Source: Bradyrhizobium sp. C9 (GTDB taxonomy: Bacteria > Pseudomonadota > Alphaproteobacteria > Rhizobiales > Xanthobacteraceae). From it: 64,000 bases of DNA. Shown piece after piece: positions 1 through 9,942 of this stretch. The position numbers and the translations under genes were made by a program. Under the pieces are notes generated by a model. It was given only the letters and a program-made list of their open reading frames with translations, ran no database searches and had not been told where the DNA came from. Each line of letters starts with the position of its first letter. Position 1 is the stretch's first letter. The DNA lies in the NCBI RefSeq assembly GCF_002532045.1, contig NZ_NWTG01000004.1, forward strand, positions 372,001-436,000, read 5' to 3'.

Positions 1-218
1 GTTCGCGGCCGCGCGTATTGCGGCAGTTCGCGCGGCGGCTGTGCCTGCACGGTACCGGTCGGCTGCGGATCGAACGCAAACGGATTTTGCGAGTAGGAAT
101 TTTGCGAGAAGCGCGACGACATGTCGGCGCTGCAACCGGCAAAAGCCATGGACATCAGCGTCAGCACCGCAACCTGCGGTACGCGACGCGAGCGAAGCAA
201 CTCAACAACCCCAGACAT
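1..218 (-). CDS. Lipoprotein N-terminus, probable NlpD-like M23 murein hydrolase (partial)
   Basis: The first 72 codons of a minus-strand gene that runs off the left edge of the window. It starts at an ATG (216-218) and encodes a lipoprotein signal: basic residues R9, R11 and R12, a hydrophobic run, and a lipobox F-A-G-C with Cys29 as the lipidation site, followed by Ser/Gln/Pro-rich linker. No catalytic part is visible. In related alphaproteobacteria the gene after surE and pcm encodes a LysM/M23 peptidase of the NlpD type, so that identity is inferred from position plus the lipoprotein signal. Another outer-membrane lipoprotein is possible. Confidence 0.6.
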   Translation of the reverse strand, partial: MSGVVELLRSRRVPQVAVLTLMSMAFAGCSADMSSRFSQNSYSQNPFAFDPQPTGTVQAQPPRELPQYARPR

Positions 219-328
219 GGTTACTCACTCGTACGCAACAAAAGACTGTTTTGAGTAAACACGTCGCGAGTAAATAACCGCTTAACCCTGCGAATAAGGC
301 GTTGGTGCCAAGCAGCAAATCGCCGAAT

Positions 329-985
329 TTACAATTCGCGCGCGATTCCCGGCAGCGCCGGCACAAAGCGGACGTCGACCAATTCCTTGCGGTCGAAGCC
401 GTTCTCCGTGCGCACCACGCGGACCAGGGTCTGGGTCCCCTGATGCGGCCCGACCGGGGCGATCAGGATGCCGCCGGGATCGAGCCTCTCCAGCAACTTC
501 TCCGGGATCCGCTCCATCGCCGCGGTAACGATGATACGGTCGAAATCGCCGGCCCCCGCCGGGACGTCGAAGCCGTCGCCGAGCAGCACCTCGATGTTGT
601 AATAGCCCAGCTTCTCGAGGCGCTTGCGGGCGCCGTCAGCCAGCGTCCGGTAGCGCTCGATGGTCAGAACCTGCTTGCACAGCCGGGACAGCACGGCGGC
701 CTGATAGCCTGAGCCGGTGCCGATCTCGAGCACGCGGTGGTCCTTCTGCAACTGCAGCTGCTCGGTCATGTAGGCCACGACGAAGGGCTGGCTGATGGTC
801 TGCCCGCAGGCGATCCCAAGCGCGCTGTCGCGATAGGCCTCGTTACGATCGCGCGGATCGACGAACACCTCGCGCGGCACCTCCTCCATGGTGCGCAGCA
901 CCGCCTGGTCGCTCACCCCTCGCCGCCGCAGCGTGAGCTGAAACATCATCTTCTCGGTCGGATCGGGCTTCACGGCCATGTTCAT
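329..985 (-). CDS. pcm: Protein-L-isoaspartate O-methyltransferase
   Basis: Repairs isoaspartyl residues in aged proteins by SAM-dependent methylation in the cytoplasm. With the chosen ATG the product has 218 residues, the usual length. It shows the family block G-Q-T-I-S around residues 61-65 and the SAM-binding motif EIGTGSG at about 87-93, then ERY and the GDGF block. The frame stays open upstream to 1126, and ATGs at 1033 (M-A-S-S) and 979 are alternatives; none has a clear ribosome site, so the start is uncertain by up to 16 codons. It stands in the usual surE-pcm-nlpD order, though here a response-regulator gene on the opposite strand separates it from surE. Confidence 0.93.
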   Translation of the reverse strand: MNMAVKPDPTEKMMFQLTLRRRGVSDQAVLRTMEEVPREVFVDPRDRNEAYRDSALGIACGQTISQPFVVAYMTEQLQLQKDHRVLEIGTGSGYQAAVLSRLCKQVLTIERYRTLADGARKRLEKLGYYNIEVLLGDGFDVPAGAGDFDRIIVTAAMERIPEKLLERLDPGGILIAPVGPHQGTQTLVRVVRTENGFDRKELVDVRFVPALPGIAREL

Positions 986-1359
986 CAGCGTCTCTGGGCA
1001 GCAGCGCGGAATCTTCCGCAAGCTTGATGCCATTGAAATCCGAAATACCGCGTTAAGGAAAAATTTCCCCTCACCATTTGTTCCCGGCCAGGAACCGGCA
1101 GCCCGATTTCGGGTTGGCGCCAGCACGGCAGCTTCCCATATAATTGCCAGCGATGCGCGGTTAACGCCCAGGCACGCGGAGCTCTGGTTGTGCGGTTTGC
1201 ACCCCCGTCAGAGTCTGGACGAATCCTGTGCAACAAGTCAGTCAGGATGATCCGGCGACGCAGCGTCGCGCGCTGGAAAGCGACTAATTCCCAAACGTTT
1301 GCATTGCGCCTTGTAGTGTTATTTGCGAGCCTATTTCAGGGACGGGCAAGGATTCCATC
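986..1359. other. Divergent intergenic region between pcm and a response regulator
   Basis: A 374-bp stretch between the start of pcm (minus) and the response regulator (plus). It must hold both promoters if pcm starts at 985. Frames across it are open but have no recognisable protein; the part to 1126 may instead belong to an N-terminally longer Pcm. No clear palindrome or terminator was seen. Confidence 0.5.
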
Positions 1360-1737
1360 ATGACAGCGATACGGCCGGCGGGCTGTTCAGTTTTCCTCGT
1401 GGAGGACGAGGTCATGATCCGGATGATGGTCGCCGATATGCTGGAAGAGCTCGGCCATAGCGTCGCGGCTGAGGCCGGCGAGATCGGCGAAGCGGTCAAG
1501 CTCGCGCAATCGACCGAATTCGACCTCGCGATCCTCGACGTCAACGTCAATGGCAAGGTGATCACCCCGGTCGCCGAGCTGATCAACGCCCGGAACCGGC
1601 CCTTCATCTTCGCGACCGGCTATGGCTCGTCCGGCCTGCCCCCGGAGTATCGCGATCGTCCGGCGCTGCAAAAGCCCTTCCAGCTGGAAACGTTGGCCCA
1701 AGTGATCTCCAGCGCGATGCGGAGCGCGCCGGTTTAA
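1360..1737 (+). CDS. Single-domain response regulator, FAT-GUY receiver type
   Basis: A 125-residue protein consisting only of a receiver (REC) domain. The acidic pocket is E15-D16, the phospho-acceptor is D60 in L-D-V-N-V-N-G, the conserved Thr is T86 within F-A-T-G-Y-G, and the conserved Lys is K105 in L-Q-K-P-F. The P-F-x-F-A-T-G-Y signature defines the FAT-GUY group known from PhyR-type receivers and stand-alone regulators of the alphaproteobacterial general stress response. There is no output domain and no kinase gene nearby, so it probably acts as a phosphate shuttle or sink. The link to general stress response is inferred from the signature only. Confidence 0.9.
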   Translation: MTAIRPAGCSVFLVEDEVMIRMMVADMLEELGHSVAAEAGEIGEAVKLAQSTEFDLAILDVNVNGKVITPVAELINARNRPFIFATGYGSSGLPPEYRDRPALQKPFQLETLAQVISSAMRSAPV

Positions 1738-1753
1738 CCGAGCGCAACGATCG

Positions 1754-1832
1754 GTAGCCCGGATGAGCGCAGCGACATCCGGGATTCAAAACTCAGACCC
1801 ACCCCGGATATCGCTGCGCTCATTCGGGCTAC
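1754..1832. repeat. Palindromic intergenic repeat (GTAGCCCG...CGGGCTAC)
   Basis: An inverted repeat whose outer ends read GTAGCCCGGATGAGCGCAGC and, at the other end, its near-complement ending CGGGCTAC. The arms are about 30 bp with a loop of about 18 bp. It lies between two convergent genes (response regulator ending at 1737, surE ending at 1840) and could end transcription from both sides. The sequence resembles a dispersed repeat I recall as common in Bradyrhizobium genomes. Confidence 0.85.
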
Positions 1833-1839
1833 GCGAACA

Positions 1840-2607
1840 TCACTTCAACGTCGCGGTCAGCGATTCCGAAAACGCTTCATCGGTGCGGTCGAGCCGCAGC
1901 GGCGTCACCGACACGTAGCGCGCGGCAAGCGCGGCGAGATCGGTGCCTTCGGCCGGCGTATCCATCATCGCCGCGCGCTCGAAGCCGATCCAGAAATACG
2001 GATTGCCGCGTCCGTCATGACGACGATCGATCTTCAGAAAACCCTGATTGCGCTTGCCCTGCCGCGTGATCCGGATGCCCTTGACGTCGTCGGGCATGCA
2101 GGACGGAAAGTTGACATTGATGACGGTGTTGCGGGGAACGCCTGCGCCGATCACTTTGCGGATGATGTCGGGTCCGAATTTCAGCGCGGTGTCCCACAGC
2201 GGCGCGTTGCGCGTCTCGATCGAGAACTCCTGCGACAGCGCAAACGATGGAAAGCCCAGGATGGTGCCTTCCAGCGCGCCGGCGATGGTGCCGGAATAGA
2301 CCACGTCCTCGGCGACGTTGCGGCCCTTGTTGACGCCGCTCAGCACGAGATCCGGCAGCTTGTCTCCGAGAATGTGGCGCGCGCCCATGATGACGCAATC
2401 GGTCGGCGTGCCGCGCACCGCGAAGTGACGCGGGCTGACTTCGCGCAGACGCAGCGGATCGTTGAGCGACAGTGAATGCGAGACGCCGGACTGGTCGAGT
2501 TCGGGGGCGACGATCCAGACGTCGTCGGACAATGCGCGTGCGATCTGCTCGACGACCTGCAGGCCGGGGGCGTGGATGCCGTCATCATTGGTGCAGAGAA
2601 TTCGCAT
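1840..2607 (-). CDS. surE: 5'/3'-nucleotidase, survival protein SurE
   Basis: Metal-dependent cytoplasmic nucleoside monophosphate phosphatase. The 255-residue product starts M-R-I-L-C-T-N-D-D-G with the metal-binding Asp8-Asp9, followed by the Ser/Asn ligand regions D-Q-S-G (about 38-41) and L-S-G-V-N-K-G-R-N. Length and start match the family. It is the gene after the proline-rich protein and serS, the common alphaproteobacterial order, and probably shares their transcript (79-bp gap). Confidence 0.96.
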   Translation of the reverse strand: MRILCTNDDGIHAPGLQVVEQIARALSDDVWIVAPELDQSGVSHSLSLNDPLRLREVSPRHFAVRGTPTDCVIMGARHILGDKLPDLVLSGVNKGRNVAEDVVYSGTIAGALEGTILGFPSFALSQEFSIETRNAPLWDTALKFGPDIIRKVIGAGVPRNTVINVNFPSCMPDDVKGIRITRQGKRNQGFLKIDRRHDGRGNPYFWIGFERAAMMDTPAEGTDLAALAARYVSVTPLRLDRTDEAFSESLTATLK

Positions 2608-2686
2608 CCGTCAAAGTGCCTCTTGTTCCGATTCGACGCGGGTTTCTTGAATTGCGGTTCCTTGAGCTGATTGCCGTCTTAACCGG

Positions 2687-3670
2687 CTAGGGCCGCGGAG
2701 GCAAACCCGGCCCGTGCCATCGCGCCGACGTGACGCGCCATGGCTGCACGAATCTGCCGCTGCCGGCGATCTTGCGGTCGAACACCGGCCAGGCCGGTCG
2801 GGCTGGCCGCCGATTGACCACGACAACAGGCGTCGGCATAGGCGCCTCCAGCTTCTTGGCCGGCGCGACGTTGCGCACTTCGACCTTGAGAGCTTCAGGC
2901 CTGCGAGGTTCGGGCTCGTGAGCTTCGGGCCTGAGCGGTTCAGGCTTTTGGGGCTCAGAGTTGGGAGCCTCGCGTTTGACAAGATCAGGCTTGGCAAGCG
3001 GCGGCTTCGCCGGTTCAGCCCTGGGTGGTTCAACCACTCGAGATCCAGGCCGCGGCGGCTCGGGAGCGACTGCAGCAGTTTGGAGAAGTTCGGGCTTGGG
3101 AGCCTTCGGAAGCTCCGATTTGGGGGGCACGGAGGGCTCGACCTTGCCGGCCAAGAACCGCTCTCCCCCGCGAGACGCCGACTTGGCGGGCTCAACCTTC
3201 GGCGCCTCGGAATTCCGAAGCTCAGAAGTCTGCGGCTCAGGACTGCGCGGTTCGGATTTGGGCGGCGCTGGCACTGGCGTCTCGGTCGGGCTTGTACTGA
3301 GCGGCGCCGTAGCCGATTTCGATTTCAGCCTCGCCAGCAGCTCCTCGATCGAGGGTACCGATTCCGCGTCGCGCGGAGCACGCGGCGCGGCCGGCGGTGT
3401 GGCCCGGACCGGAGCCGGCGCGACGGCTGCAGGCGCGGGCAGATCGGCCGGCGCCAGATGAGTGAACTTGCCGCGCGCGATCTCCAGCGCCTTGTCGAAG
3501 TCCGGCCTGTCGATCCAGGCTTTCGTTTGCACCTCGGTCACGCGCGCCTCCCACAAGCGCACGGCCTCGATGTCGTAATAGCCCATCTGCTTCTGATTGA
3601 TCAGCTGCAGACCGTGGCCCGTGACGGCCCATTGTCGACCAAGCCAGTGGATGTCACGGTGGAGCGGCAT
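2687..3670 (-). CDS. Proline/Lys/Glu-rich repetitive protein of unknown function
   Basis: A 327-residue protein that I do not recognise as a named family. The first 75 residues or so look folded (M-P-L-H-R-D-I-H-W-L-G-R, then G-Y-Y-D-I-E). The rest is a low-complexity region of short units such as K-P-E-P, K-S-E-P and P-E-P-R-R-P with many Ala and Pro, ending in a basic stretch. The start at 3670 is chosen because it lies 16 bp after the serS stop (3687) and begins the conserved-looking part; the frame is open further into serS. There is no signal peptide or membrane segment. Its place between serS and surE suggests co-transcription with them. Confidence 0.8.
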   Translation of the reverse strand: MPLHRDIHWLGRQWAVTGHGLQLINQKQMGYYDIEAVRLWEARVTEVQTKAWIDRPDFDKALEIARGKFTHLAPADLPAPAAVAPAPVRATPPAAPRAPRDAESVPSIEELLARLKSKSATAPLSTSPTETPVPAPPKSEPRSPEPQTSELRNSEAPKVEPAKSASRGGERFLAGKVEPSVPPKSELPKAPKPELLQTAAVAPEPPRPGSRVVEPPRAEPAKPPLAKPDLVKREAPNSEPQKPEPLRPEAHEPEPRRPEALKVEVRNVAPAKKLEAPMPTPVVVVNRRPARPAWPVFDRKIAGSGRFVQPWRVTSARWHGPGLPPRP

Positions 3671-3686
3671 CACACTGGCCCTCGCC

Positions 3687-5042
<1,356 letters not shown>

Positions 5043-5095
5043 TCAAGATAACGTTGCATGTCAACGTTTTGCGGCGTGCCTCAACTAGCACAAGT

Positions 5096-5195
5096 GTCAT
5101 CGCCCGCGAAGGCGGGCGATCCAGTATTCCAGAGACGTCAGTGTATTGCCGGGAAGCCCCGGCGTACCGGATATCCTGCCTTCGCGGGCTATGAC
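5096..5195. repeat. Palindromic intergenic repeat between tatC and serS
   Basis: A 100-bp element with inverted ends: GTCAT-CG-CCCGCGAAGGC at the left and GCCTTCGCGGG-CT-ATGAC at the right, with a shorter GC-rich palindrome inside (GGGAAGCCCCGGCG). It fills most of the 201-bp gap between tatC and serS. It resembles a repeat I recall as dispersed in Bradyrhizobium and Rhodopseudomonas genomes. It could fold as RNA and act as a terminator or processing site after tatC. Confidence 0.85.
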
Positions 5196-5219
5196 CTCCG
5201 GATCTGTGACGAAATCACC

Positions 5220-6014
5220 CTACTCGGCCGGATTGGTCGCCGACGGCGCGGACGAGGGCGCGGCCTTCTTCTCCACGATCCCGACCGAGATGATCGCCCC
5301 CTCATAGAGCAGGAGCAGCGGGATCGCGAGCGAGGCCTGGCTCAGCACATCGGGCGGCGTCAGCACGGCGGCGATGATGAAGGCGATCACGATGAAGTAG
5401 CGCCGCTTCTCCTTCAGCATCTTCGAGGTGACGATGCCGATGCGGCCGAGCAGCGTCAGGATCACCGGCAGCTGGAATGCGATGCCGAAGGCGAAGATCA
5501 GCGACATCATCAGCGAGAGATACTCGCCGACCTTGGGCAGCAACTGGATTTGCGCCGTCTCCGAGCCCGCTGCCTGCTGCATGCCGAGCGAAAAGCGGGT
5601 CAGCATCGGGAAGACCACGAAATAGACCATCATCGCACCGAGCACGAAGAACACCGGCGTCGCGATCAGATAAGGCAGGAACGCGTTGCGCTCGTGCTTG
5701 TAGAGACCGGGCGCCACGAACTTGTAGATCTGCGTCGCGACGATCGGAAACGAGATGAAGCCGGCGCCGAACAACGCGAGCTTGAGCTGCGTCAGAAAAT
5801 ATTCGAGCAGCGCGGTATAGATGAATTTGGAATTCTCCGGCCCCGCCACCCAGATGAAGGGCCAGACCAGGACGTTGAAGATCTGCTTGGCGAAGAAGAA
5901 GCAGATGATGAAGGCCACGCCGAAGCCGAGCAGTGCCTTGATCAGCCGCGAGCGCAGCTCGATCAGATGATCCATCAAGGGGGCCTTGCTGGCCTCGATG
6001 TCTTCGGCGCTCAT
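5220..6014 (-). CDS. tatC: Twin-arginine translocase subunit TatC
   Basis: Polytopic inner-membrane receptor of the Tat system, which binds twin-arginine signal peptides and, with TatB, recruits TatA. The 264-residue product has six hydrophobic segments and the family N-terminus [11 protein letters not shown], plus the conserved F...A.F.L P.I segment (A-F-Q-L-P-V-I). The start ATG overlaps the tatB stop by four bases (ATGA), indicating translational coupling. The C-terminal tail is Ala/Pro-rich. Confidence 0.97.
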   Translation of the reverse strand: MSAEDIEASKAPLMDHLIELRSRLIKALLGFGVAFIICFFFAKQIFNVLVWPFIWVAGPENSKFIYTALLEYFLTQLKLALFGAGFISFPIVATQIYKFVAPGLYKHERNAFLPYLIATPVFFVLGAMMVYFVVFPMLTRFSLGMQQAAGSETAQIQLLPKVGEYLSLMMSLIFAFGIAFQLPVILTLLGRIGIVTSKMLKEKRRYFIVIAFIIAAVLTPPDVLSQASLAIPLLLLYEGAIISVGIVEKKAAPSSAPSATNPAE

Positions 6015-6553
6015 GACGCCCTCGCGTCCTTGAGCACGTCAGGCTGCGCCGGCGTCACGTCCTGCGCGGGCGCCGGCTCGGGCTTCGCCTCGCTGGTGAT
6101 CGCGAGCGGCTCGCCGGCGGCGGCGTGCCTCTCGGCCTCGACGAAGGTTTCCGGTGTCGGTGGTGCGGGTGTTGTTGGGGTCGCCGGTGCGCTTGACGTC
6201 ACCGGTGCGTCGCTTGAGGTCACCGGCACATCGGTTGCAGACGCAACCTGCGCATCGACCGGCTTGTCGATCTGCAGGGCGTCGCTGACGTCCTTGTGCA
6301 GCGAGGTCATGATATTGCCGCTGGTGATGCCGGTTGCGGCTTCCCTGACCTCGTCAAAACTCTTCTTGAGGTCGGCCATCTCGGCCTCGCGCATGGCTTC
6401 CTGGAACTGGCCCTGGAATTCGGAGGCCATCTTGCGGGCCTTGCCCATCCATTGCCCGACCATGCGCAGCACGCCCGGTAGCTCTTTCGGGCCGATGGCG
6501 ATCAGCGCGACGACCGCGATGACGACCAGTTCACTCCACCCGATGTCGAACAT
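6011..6553 (-). CDS. tatB: Twin-arginine translocase subunit TatB
   Basis: Inner-membrane partner of TatC. The 180-residue product has the N-terminal membrane helix after M-F-D-I-G-W-S-E-L, the hinge G-P-K-E-L-P at about 22-27, and an amphipathic helix (residues 28-70) with [13 protein letters not shown]. The long C-terminal tail is rich in Ala, Pro, Thr and Val with repeated V-T-S-S-D-A-P-like units and is probably disordered, which makes this TatB longer at the tail than needed for the core. Confidence 0.96.
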   Translation of the reverse strand: MFDIGWSELVVIAVVALIAIGPKELPGVLRMVGQWMGKARKMASEFQGQFQEAMREAEMADLKKSFDEVREAATGITSGNIMTSLHKDVSDALQIDKPVDAQVASATDVPVTSSDAPVTSSAPATPTTPAPPTPETFVEAERHAAAGEPLAITSEAKPEPAPAQDVTPAQPDVLKDARAS

Positions 6554-6713
6554 GAATTCTTCCGCCTAAGCGCGCCGCCATCGGCCCCATCGGTCCTGAC
6601 AGGATCTGGGGCTGGCGGCGCCTTTTCTCAATCGGCGTCCATAGCGCGTCTGTGCGACGGCGTCACCGTTTCGCGCAAGGAAAAACGTCGAAATATGCGT
6701 CAGTACAAGCGCG

Positions 6714-6947
6714 TTAGACGGCCTTGCTGCCGACATCCTGGCGTGCGGCCGACGGCGCCGCATTGTGATCGATCGCCTTGGTGGACTCCGGCTTGTCCGC
6801 GACCTTGTCGTCGTCCTGCATGCCCTTCTTGAAGGCCTTGATGCCTTGGGCGACGTCACCCATCAGGTCCGAAATCTTGCCGCGTCCGAACAGCAGCAGG
6901 ACCACTGCGATCACGACGATCCAGTGCCAAATGCTCAGCGAACCCAT
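6714..6947 (-). CDS. tatA: Twin-arginine translocase subunit TatA
   Basis: Forms the oligomeric Tat pore. 77 residues: M-G-S-L-S-I-W-H-W, one membrane helix, the F-G-R-G-K-I hinge, and an amphipathic helix with G-I-K-A-F-K-K-G, then a polar tail. These are the diagnostic TatA features (the F-K-K-G motif separates it from TatB). A 160-bp gap separates it from tatB, somewhat long for a tight operon; the order tatA-tatB-tatC is standard. Confidence 0.96.
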   Translation of the reverse strand: MGSLSIWHWIVVIAVVLLLFGRGKISDLMGDVAQGIKAFKKGMQDDDKVADKPESTKAIDHNAAPSAARQDVGSKAV

Positions 6948-7094
6948 CCTGCAACCCTCCAGAAATGGCCGGCGGACCGGCCTGAACTTTGCCGGAAGTT
7001 AGGCCCGCGGGGTGTCAAAAACAAGGACCTCGGCCGCGGCAAATCGCTGTCGCGGCTACGTAATATTGCTAGGCTTAACCGGGAATATTTCGGG

Positions 7095-8033
7095 CTATTC
7101 GCCCTTCTCCTCGGCGCCGTCCTCATCGCCCGCGTGGTCGATGTCCGCTTCCGGCTCATCGGCGTCAGGCTCGGACGCATCAGGTTCGGCCGTGTCCACC
7201 TCGGCGGCAACTTCCGCCTCGAGTTCGGTTTCGGCCTCGGCGGTCGTTTCGAGCTCGGCAGTCCCAATCTCGGCAGCCTCAACCTCGGCAACCGCTTCGC
7301 TCTCGGCCTTCGGTTCCTCGGCTTCCAGCTCGACGGCCGGCGCGAGCAGCAGTTCCAGTGTGTCGCCGGGCTCGAGCGGCTCCTCGTCGTCCCGCAGCGT
7401 CGCATCATCCGATGGCGAGGGAACGGAAAAGCCGGTCGGCAGGCGCGAGTCGAGCAGGCCGGTACCCTTCAGTTCCTCCAGCCCCGGCAGGTCGCCGAGC
7501 GCTTCCAGGCTGAACTGTGACAGGAACGCATCGGTGGTTCCGAAGGTCAACGGACGGCCCGGCGTCTTGCGGCGGCCGCGCGGGCGAATCCAACCGGTCT
7601 CCAGCAGCACGTCGATCGTTCCCTTCGACGTCACCACGCCGCGAATCTCCTCGATCTCGGCACGGGTCACCGGCTGGTGATAGGCGATGATCGACAGCAC
7701 CTCGATCGCTGCACGCGACAGCTTCCGCGTCTCGGTGCTCTCGCGCGTCATCAGCCACGACAGATCGCCGGCGGTACGGAACGTCCATTTGTTGGCGACC
7801 CGAACCAGGTTGACGCCGCGCGGCGCATATTCCGCCTGCAACTGCGCGAGCGCCGCCTTGATATCGACGCCGTCGGGCATCCGCTTGGCCAGCGTTGCCT
7901 GATCGATCGGCTCGGCCGATGCAAACAACAGGGCTTCCAGGAGCCGCAATTCCTCAGGACGCGCTACCGGATGATCCATAGGAGAAACCTCCTCCTCGGG
8001 CTCGTCTCTGCGCACTTCCGCCAAGCTTGCCAT
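7095..8033 (-). CDS. scpB: Segregation and condensation protein B
   Basis: Winged-helix partner of ScpA and the SMC ATPase in chromosome condensation and segregation. The chosen ATG at 8033 follows a good ribosome site (AAGGAGAG); the open frame continues to a TTG at 8063 that overlaps scpA. The product is 312 residues. The ScpB core (about 20-200) contains L-E-A-L-L-F-A-S-A-E-P-I, I-A-Y-H-Q-P-V-T-R-A-E-I-E-E-I-R-G-V and F-G-T-T-D-A-F-L. The last 100 residues are an acidic low-complexity tail of Glu, Ala and Asp, common in alphaproteobacterial ScpB. Confidence 0.95.
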   Translation of the reverse strand: MASLAEVRRDEPEEEVSPMDHPVARPEELRLLEALLFASAEPIDQATLAKRMPDGVDIKAALAQLQAEYAPRGVNLVRVANKWTFRTAGDLSWLMTRESTETRKLSRAAIEVLSIIAYHQPVTRAEIEEIRGVVTSKGTIDVLLETGWIRPRGRRKTPGRPLTFGTTDAFLSQFSLEALGDLPGLEELKGTGLLDSRLPTGFSVPSPSDDATLRDDEEPLEPGDTLELLLAPAVELEAEEPKAESEAVAEVEAAEIGTAELETTAEAETELEAEVAAEVDTAEPDASEPDADEPEADIDHAGDEDGAEEKGE

Positions 8034-8055
8034 GGGCTTGCTCTCCTTCTTCCAC

Positions 8056-8877
8056 TTACTCAACCGACAGGTCCGGCGCAGCCATTGCGGCCTGCGCTTG
8101 ACGCTTCCGGAAATAGATCGGCGCGAACGCCTGCTTCTGGTTGATTTCCATCTCGCCCTCGCGAACCAGTTCGAGGGCAGCAGCGAAGCTCGATGCGAAC
8201 ACCGTCGCCTTCTGCTTGGGATCGGCGACGTAGTTCATCAGGTACTCGTCGAGGCAGCTCCAGTCCTCGGCGAGGCCGACCAACCGCTCCAGCGAGGCGC
8301 GCGCTTCGGCCAGCGACCACACCGTCCGCTTGGCCAAATGCACCGAGGTCAGCACGCGTGAGGCGCGCTGCGTGGCATAGGCCGACAGCAGATCGTACAA
8401 GGTCGCCGTGAACTTCGGATGCTTGATCTCGGCGATCGATTCCGGATTGCCGCGCGGAAAGATATCGCGCTGGAACTGCGGCCGGTTCATCAGCCGGTTC
8501 GCCGCCTCGCGGATCGCCTCCAGGCGGCGCAGCTGGTTGGCTAGCGCGGTCGCCATTTCCTCGGCGCTCGGCCCCTCCGCAGTCGGCGGTTCGGGCAGCA
8601 GCAGCCGCGACTTCAGGAACGCCAGCCAGGCCGCCATCACCAGATAGTCGGCCGCAAGCTCGAGGCGGATTTTGCGCGCGGCCTCGATGAACGACAGATA
8701 TTGGTCGGCGAGCGCAAGGATCGAGATCTTCGACAGGTCGACCTTCTGCTGCCGCGCCAGCGTCAACAGCAGGTCGAGCGGGCCCTCATAGCCCTCGACG
8801 TCGACCACCAGCGCCGGTTCGCCGTCGGCGAGGTCGGCCGGCCGCCCGGTCTCAAACGATAGAATTTCAGCGGTCAT
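8056..8877 (-). CDS. scpA: Segregation and condensation protein A
   Basis: Kleisin subunit that bridges the SMC heads. The 273-residue product has the family core V-E-G-Y-E-G-P-L-D-L-L-L (about 29-40), D-L-S-K-I-S-I-L-A-L-A-D-Q-Y-L, and the C-terminal winged-helix part F-A-S-S-F-A-A-A-L-E-L. The start overlaps the nagZ stop by four bases (ATGA), so nagZ, scpA and scpB are probably one operon. Confidence 0.96.
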   Translation of the reverse strand: MTAEILSFETGRPADLADGEPALVVDVEGYEGPLDLLLTLARQQKVDLSKISILALADQYLSFIEAARKIRLELAADYLVMAAWLAFLKSRLLLPEPPTAEGPSAEEMATALANQLRRLEAIREAANRLMNRPQFQRDIFPRGNPESIAEIKHPKFTATLYDLLSAYATQRASRVLTSVHLAKRTVWSLAEARASLERLVGLAEDWSCLDEYLMNYVADPKQKATVFASSFAAALELVREGEMEINQKQAFAPIYFRKRQAQAAMAAPDLSVE

Positions 8878-9896
8878 GCCGTCCCTACCCGATCCAACAA
8901 CGCATCCAGTTCAGCCCGTGCCGCCTGCCGGTCGAGCGGCTCAGGCTGCTTCCGCGCGGCGAGCACAGCGTTGGCCCGCTCAAGCGCCCTGCCGGCCAGT
9001 TCCGGCGTCTCCCGCGCGACCTCGCGCATTTCGTCGATATTGCCGTTGCAGTGCAGAACCATGTCGCAACCGGCGTTGACGATGGCGCGGGTCCGCACGG
9101 CAATTGATCCGGCCAGCGCATTCATCGACACGTCATCACTCATCAACAAACCCTGGAACCCGATCAGGCCGCGAATCACCTGTTCGATGATTGTCGCAGA
9201 AGTCGTCGCCGGATGGACGGGGTCCAGCGCGCTAAACACAACATGTGCAGTCATCGCCATCGGCAGGTCCGCCAGCGGCTGGAACGCGGCAAAATCGGTC
9301 CGTTCCAGCTCGTCTGCGGCGGTATCGACCGTCGGAAGCCGGAAGTGGCTGTCCGCGGTGGCCCGGCCATGGCCGGGAATGTGTTTGAGAACGGGCAGCA
9401 CGCCGCCCTGTTCCAGCCCGTCCGTGACCGCCCGCGCGATCGCCGCGACCTTGCCGGGCTCGGTTCCATAGGCCCGGTTGCCGATCACAGCATCTGCGCC
9501 GACCACTGGAACATCGGCCAATGGCAGGCAATCGACGGTAATCCCAAGATCGATCAGGTCGGCCGCAATCAGTCGTGCGCTGAGCCGGGCCGCTGTCAGG
9601 CCGAGCTTCGGATCGATGTCGTAGAGCGCGCTGAAGCTCGCGCCGGGCGGATAGGCCGGCCAATGCGGCGGCCCGAGCCGCTGCACCCGCCCGCCCTCCT
9701 GGTCGATCAGGACCGGCGCGTCGGCCACACCAACCGCCGACCTGAGTTCCCCAACAAGAGCTGCCACTTGAGCAGGACTCTCAATGTTGCGTTTGAACAG
9801 GATGAAGCCCCATGGCCGCTCGGCGCGAACGAATTCGCGTTCAGCGTCGCTGAGGACCAGCCCGGATATGCCCGTGATGAATGCGCGGTTCGCCAT
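8874..9896 (-). CDS. nagZ: Beta-N-acetylhexosaminidase NagZ (GH3)
   Basis: Cytoplasmic glycosidase that removes N-acetylglucosamine from anhydro-muropeptides in peptidoglycan recycling. The 340-residue GH3 protein shows D-Q-E-G-G-R-V-Q-R-L (about 65-74), the signature K-H-I-P-G-H-G-R-A-T-A-D-S-H near 170 with the catalytic-loop His and Asp, and the nucleophile Asp in G-L-L-M-S-D-D-V-S-M. Length fits bacterial NagZ. It sits between the SPOR-domain protein gene and scpA, as usual in this group. Confidence 0.95.
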   Translation of the reverse strand: MANRAFITGISGLVLSDAEREFVRAERPWGFILFKRNIESPAQVAALVGELRSAVGVADAPVLIDQEGGRVQRLGPPHWPAYPPGASFSALYDIDPKLGLTAARLSARLIAADLIDLGITVDCLPLADVPVVGADAVIGNRAYGTEPGKVAAIARAVTDGLEQGGVLPVLKHIPGHGRATADSHFRLPTVDTAADELERTDFAAFQPLADLPMAMTAHVVFSALDPVHPATTSATIIEQVIRGLIGFQGLLMSDDVSMNALAGSIAVRTRAIVNAGCDMVLHCNGNIDEMREVARETPELAGRALERANAVLAARKQPEPLDRQAARAELDALLDRVGTA

Positions 9897-9942
9897 TCGG
9901 CCGATTAGGCCGTATGCAGCTCACGGGTCAAGGAAACGGCCT

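Noticed and set aside
5058-6569. 503-residue plus-strand frame across tatC and tatB
   Set aside because: Antisense to two certain genes, with shadow-like composition and crossing the intergenic repeat.
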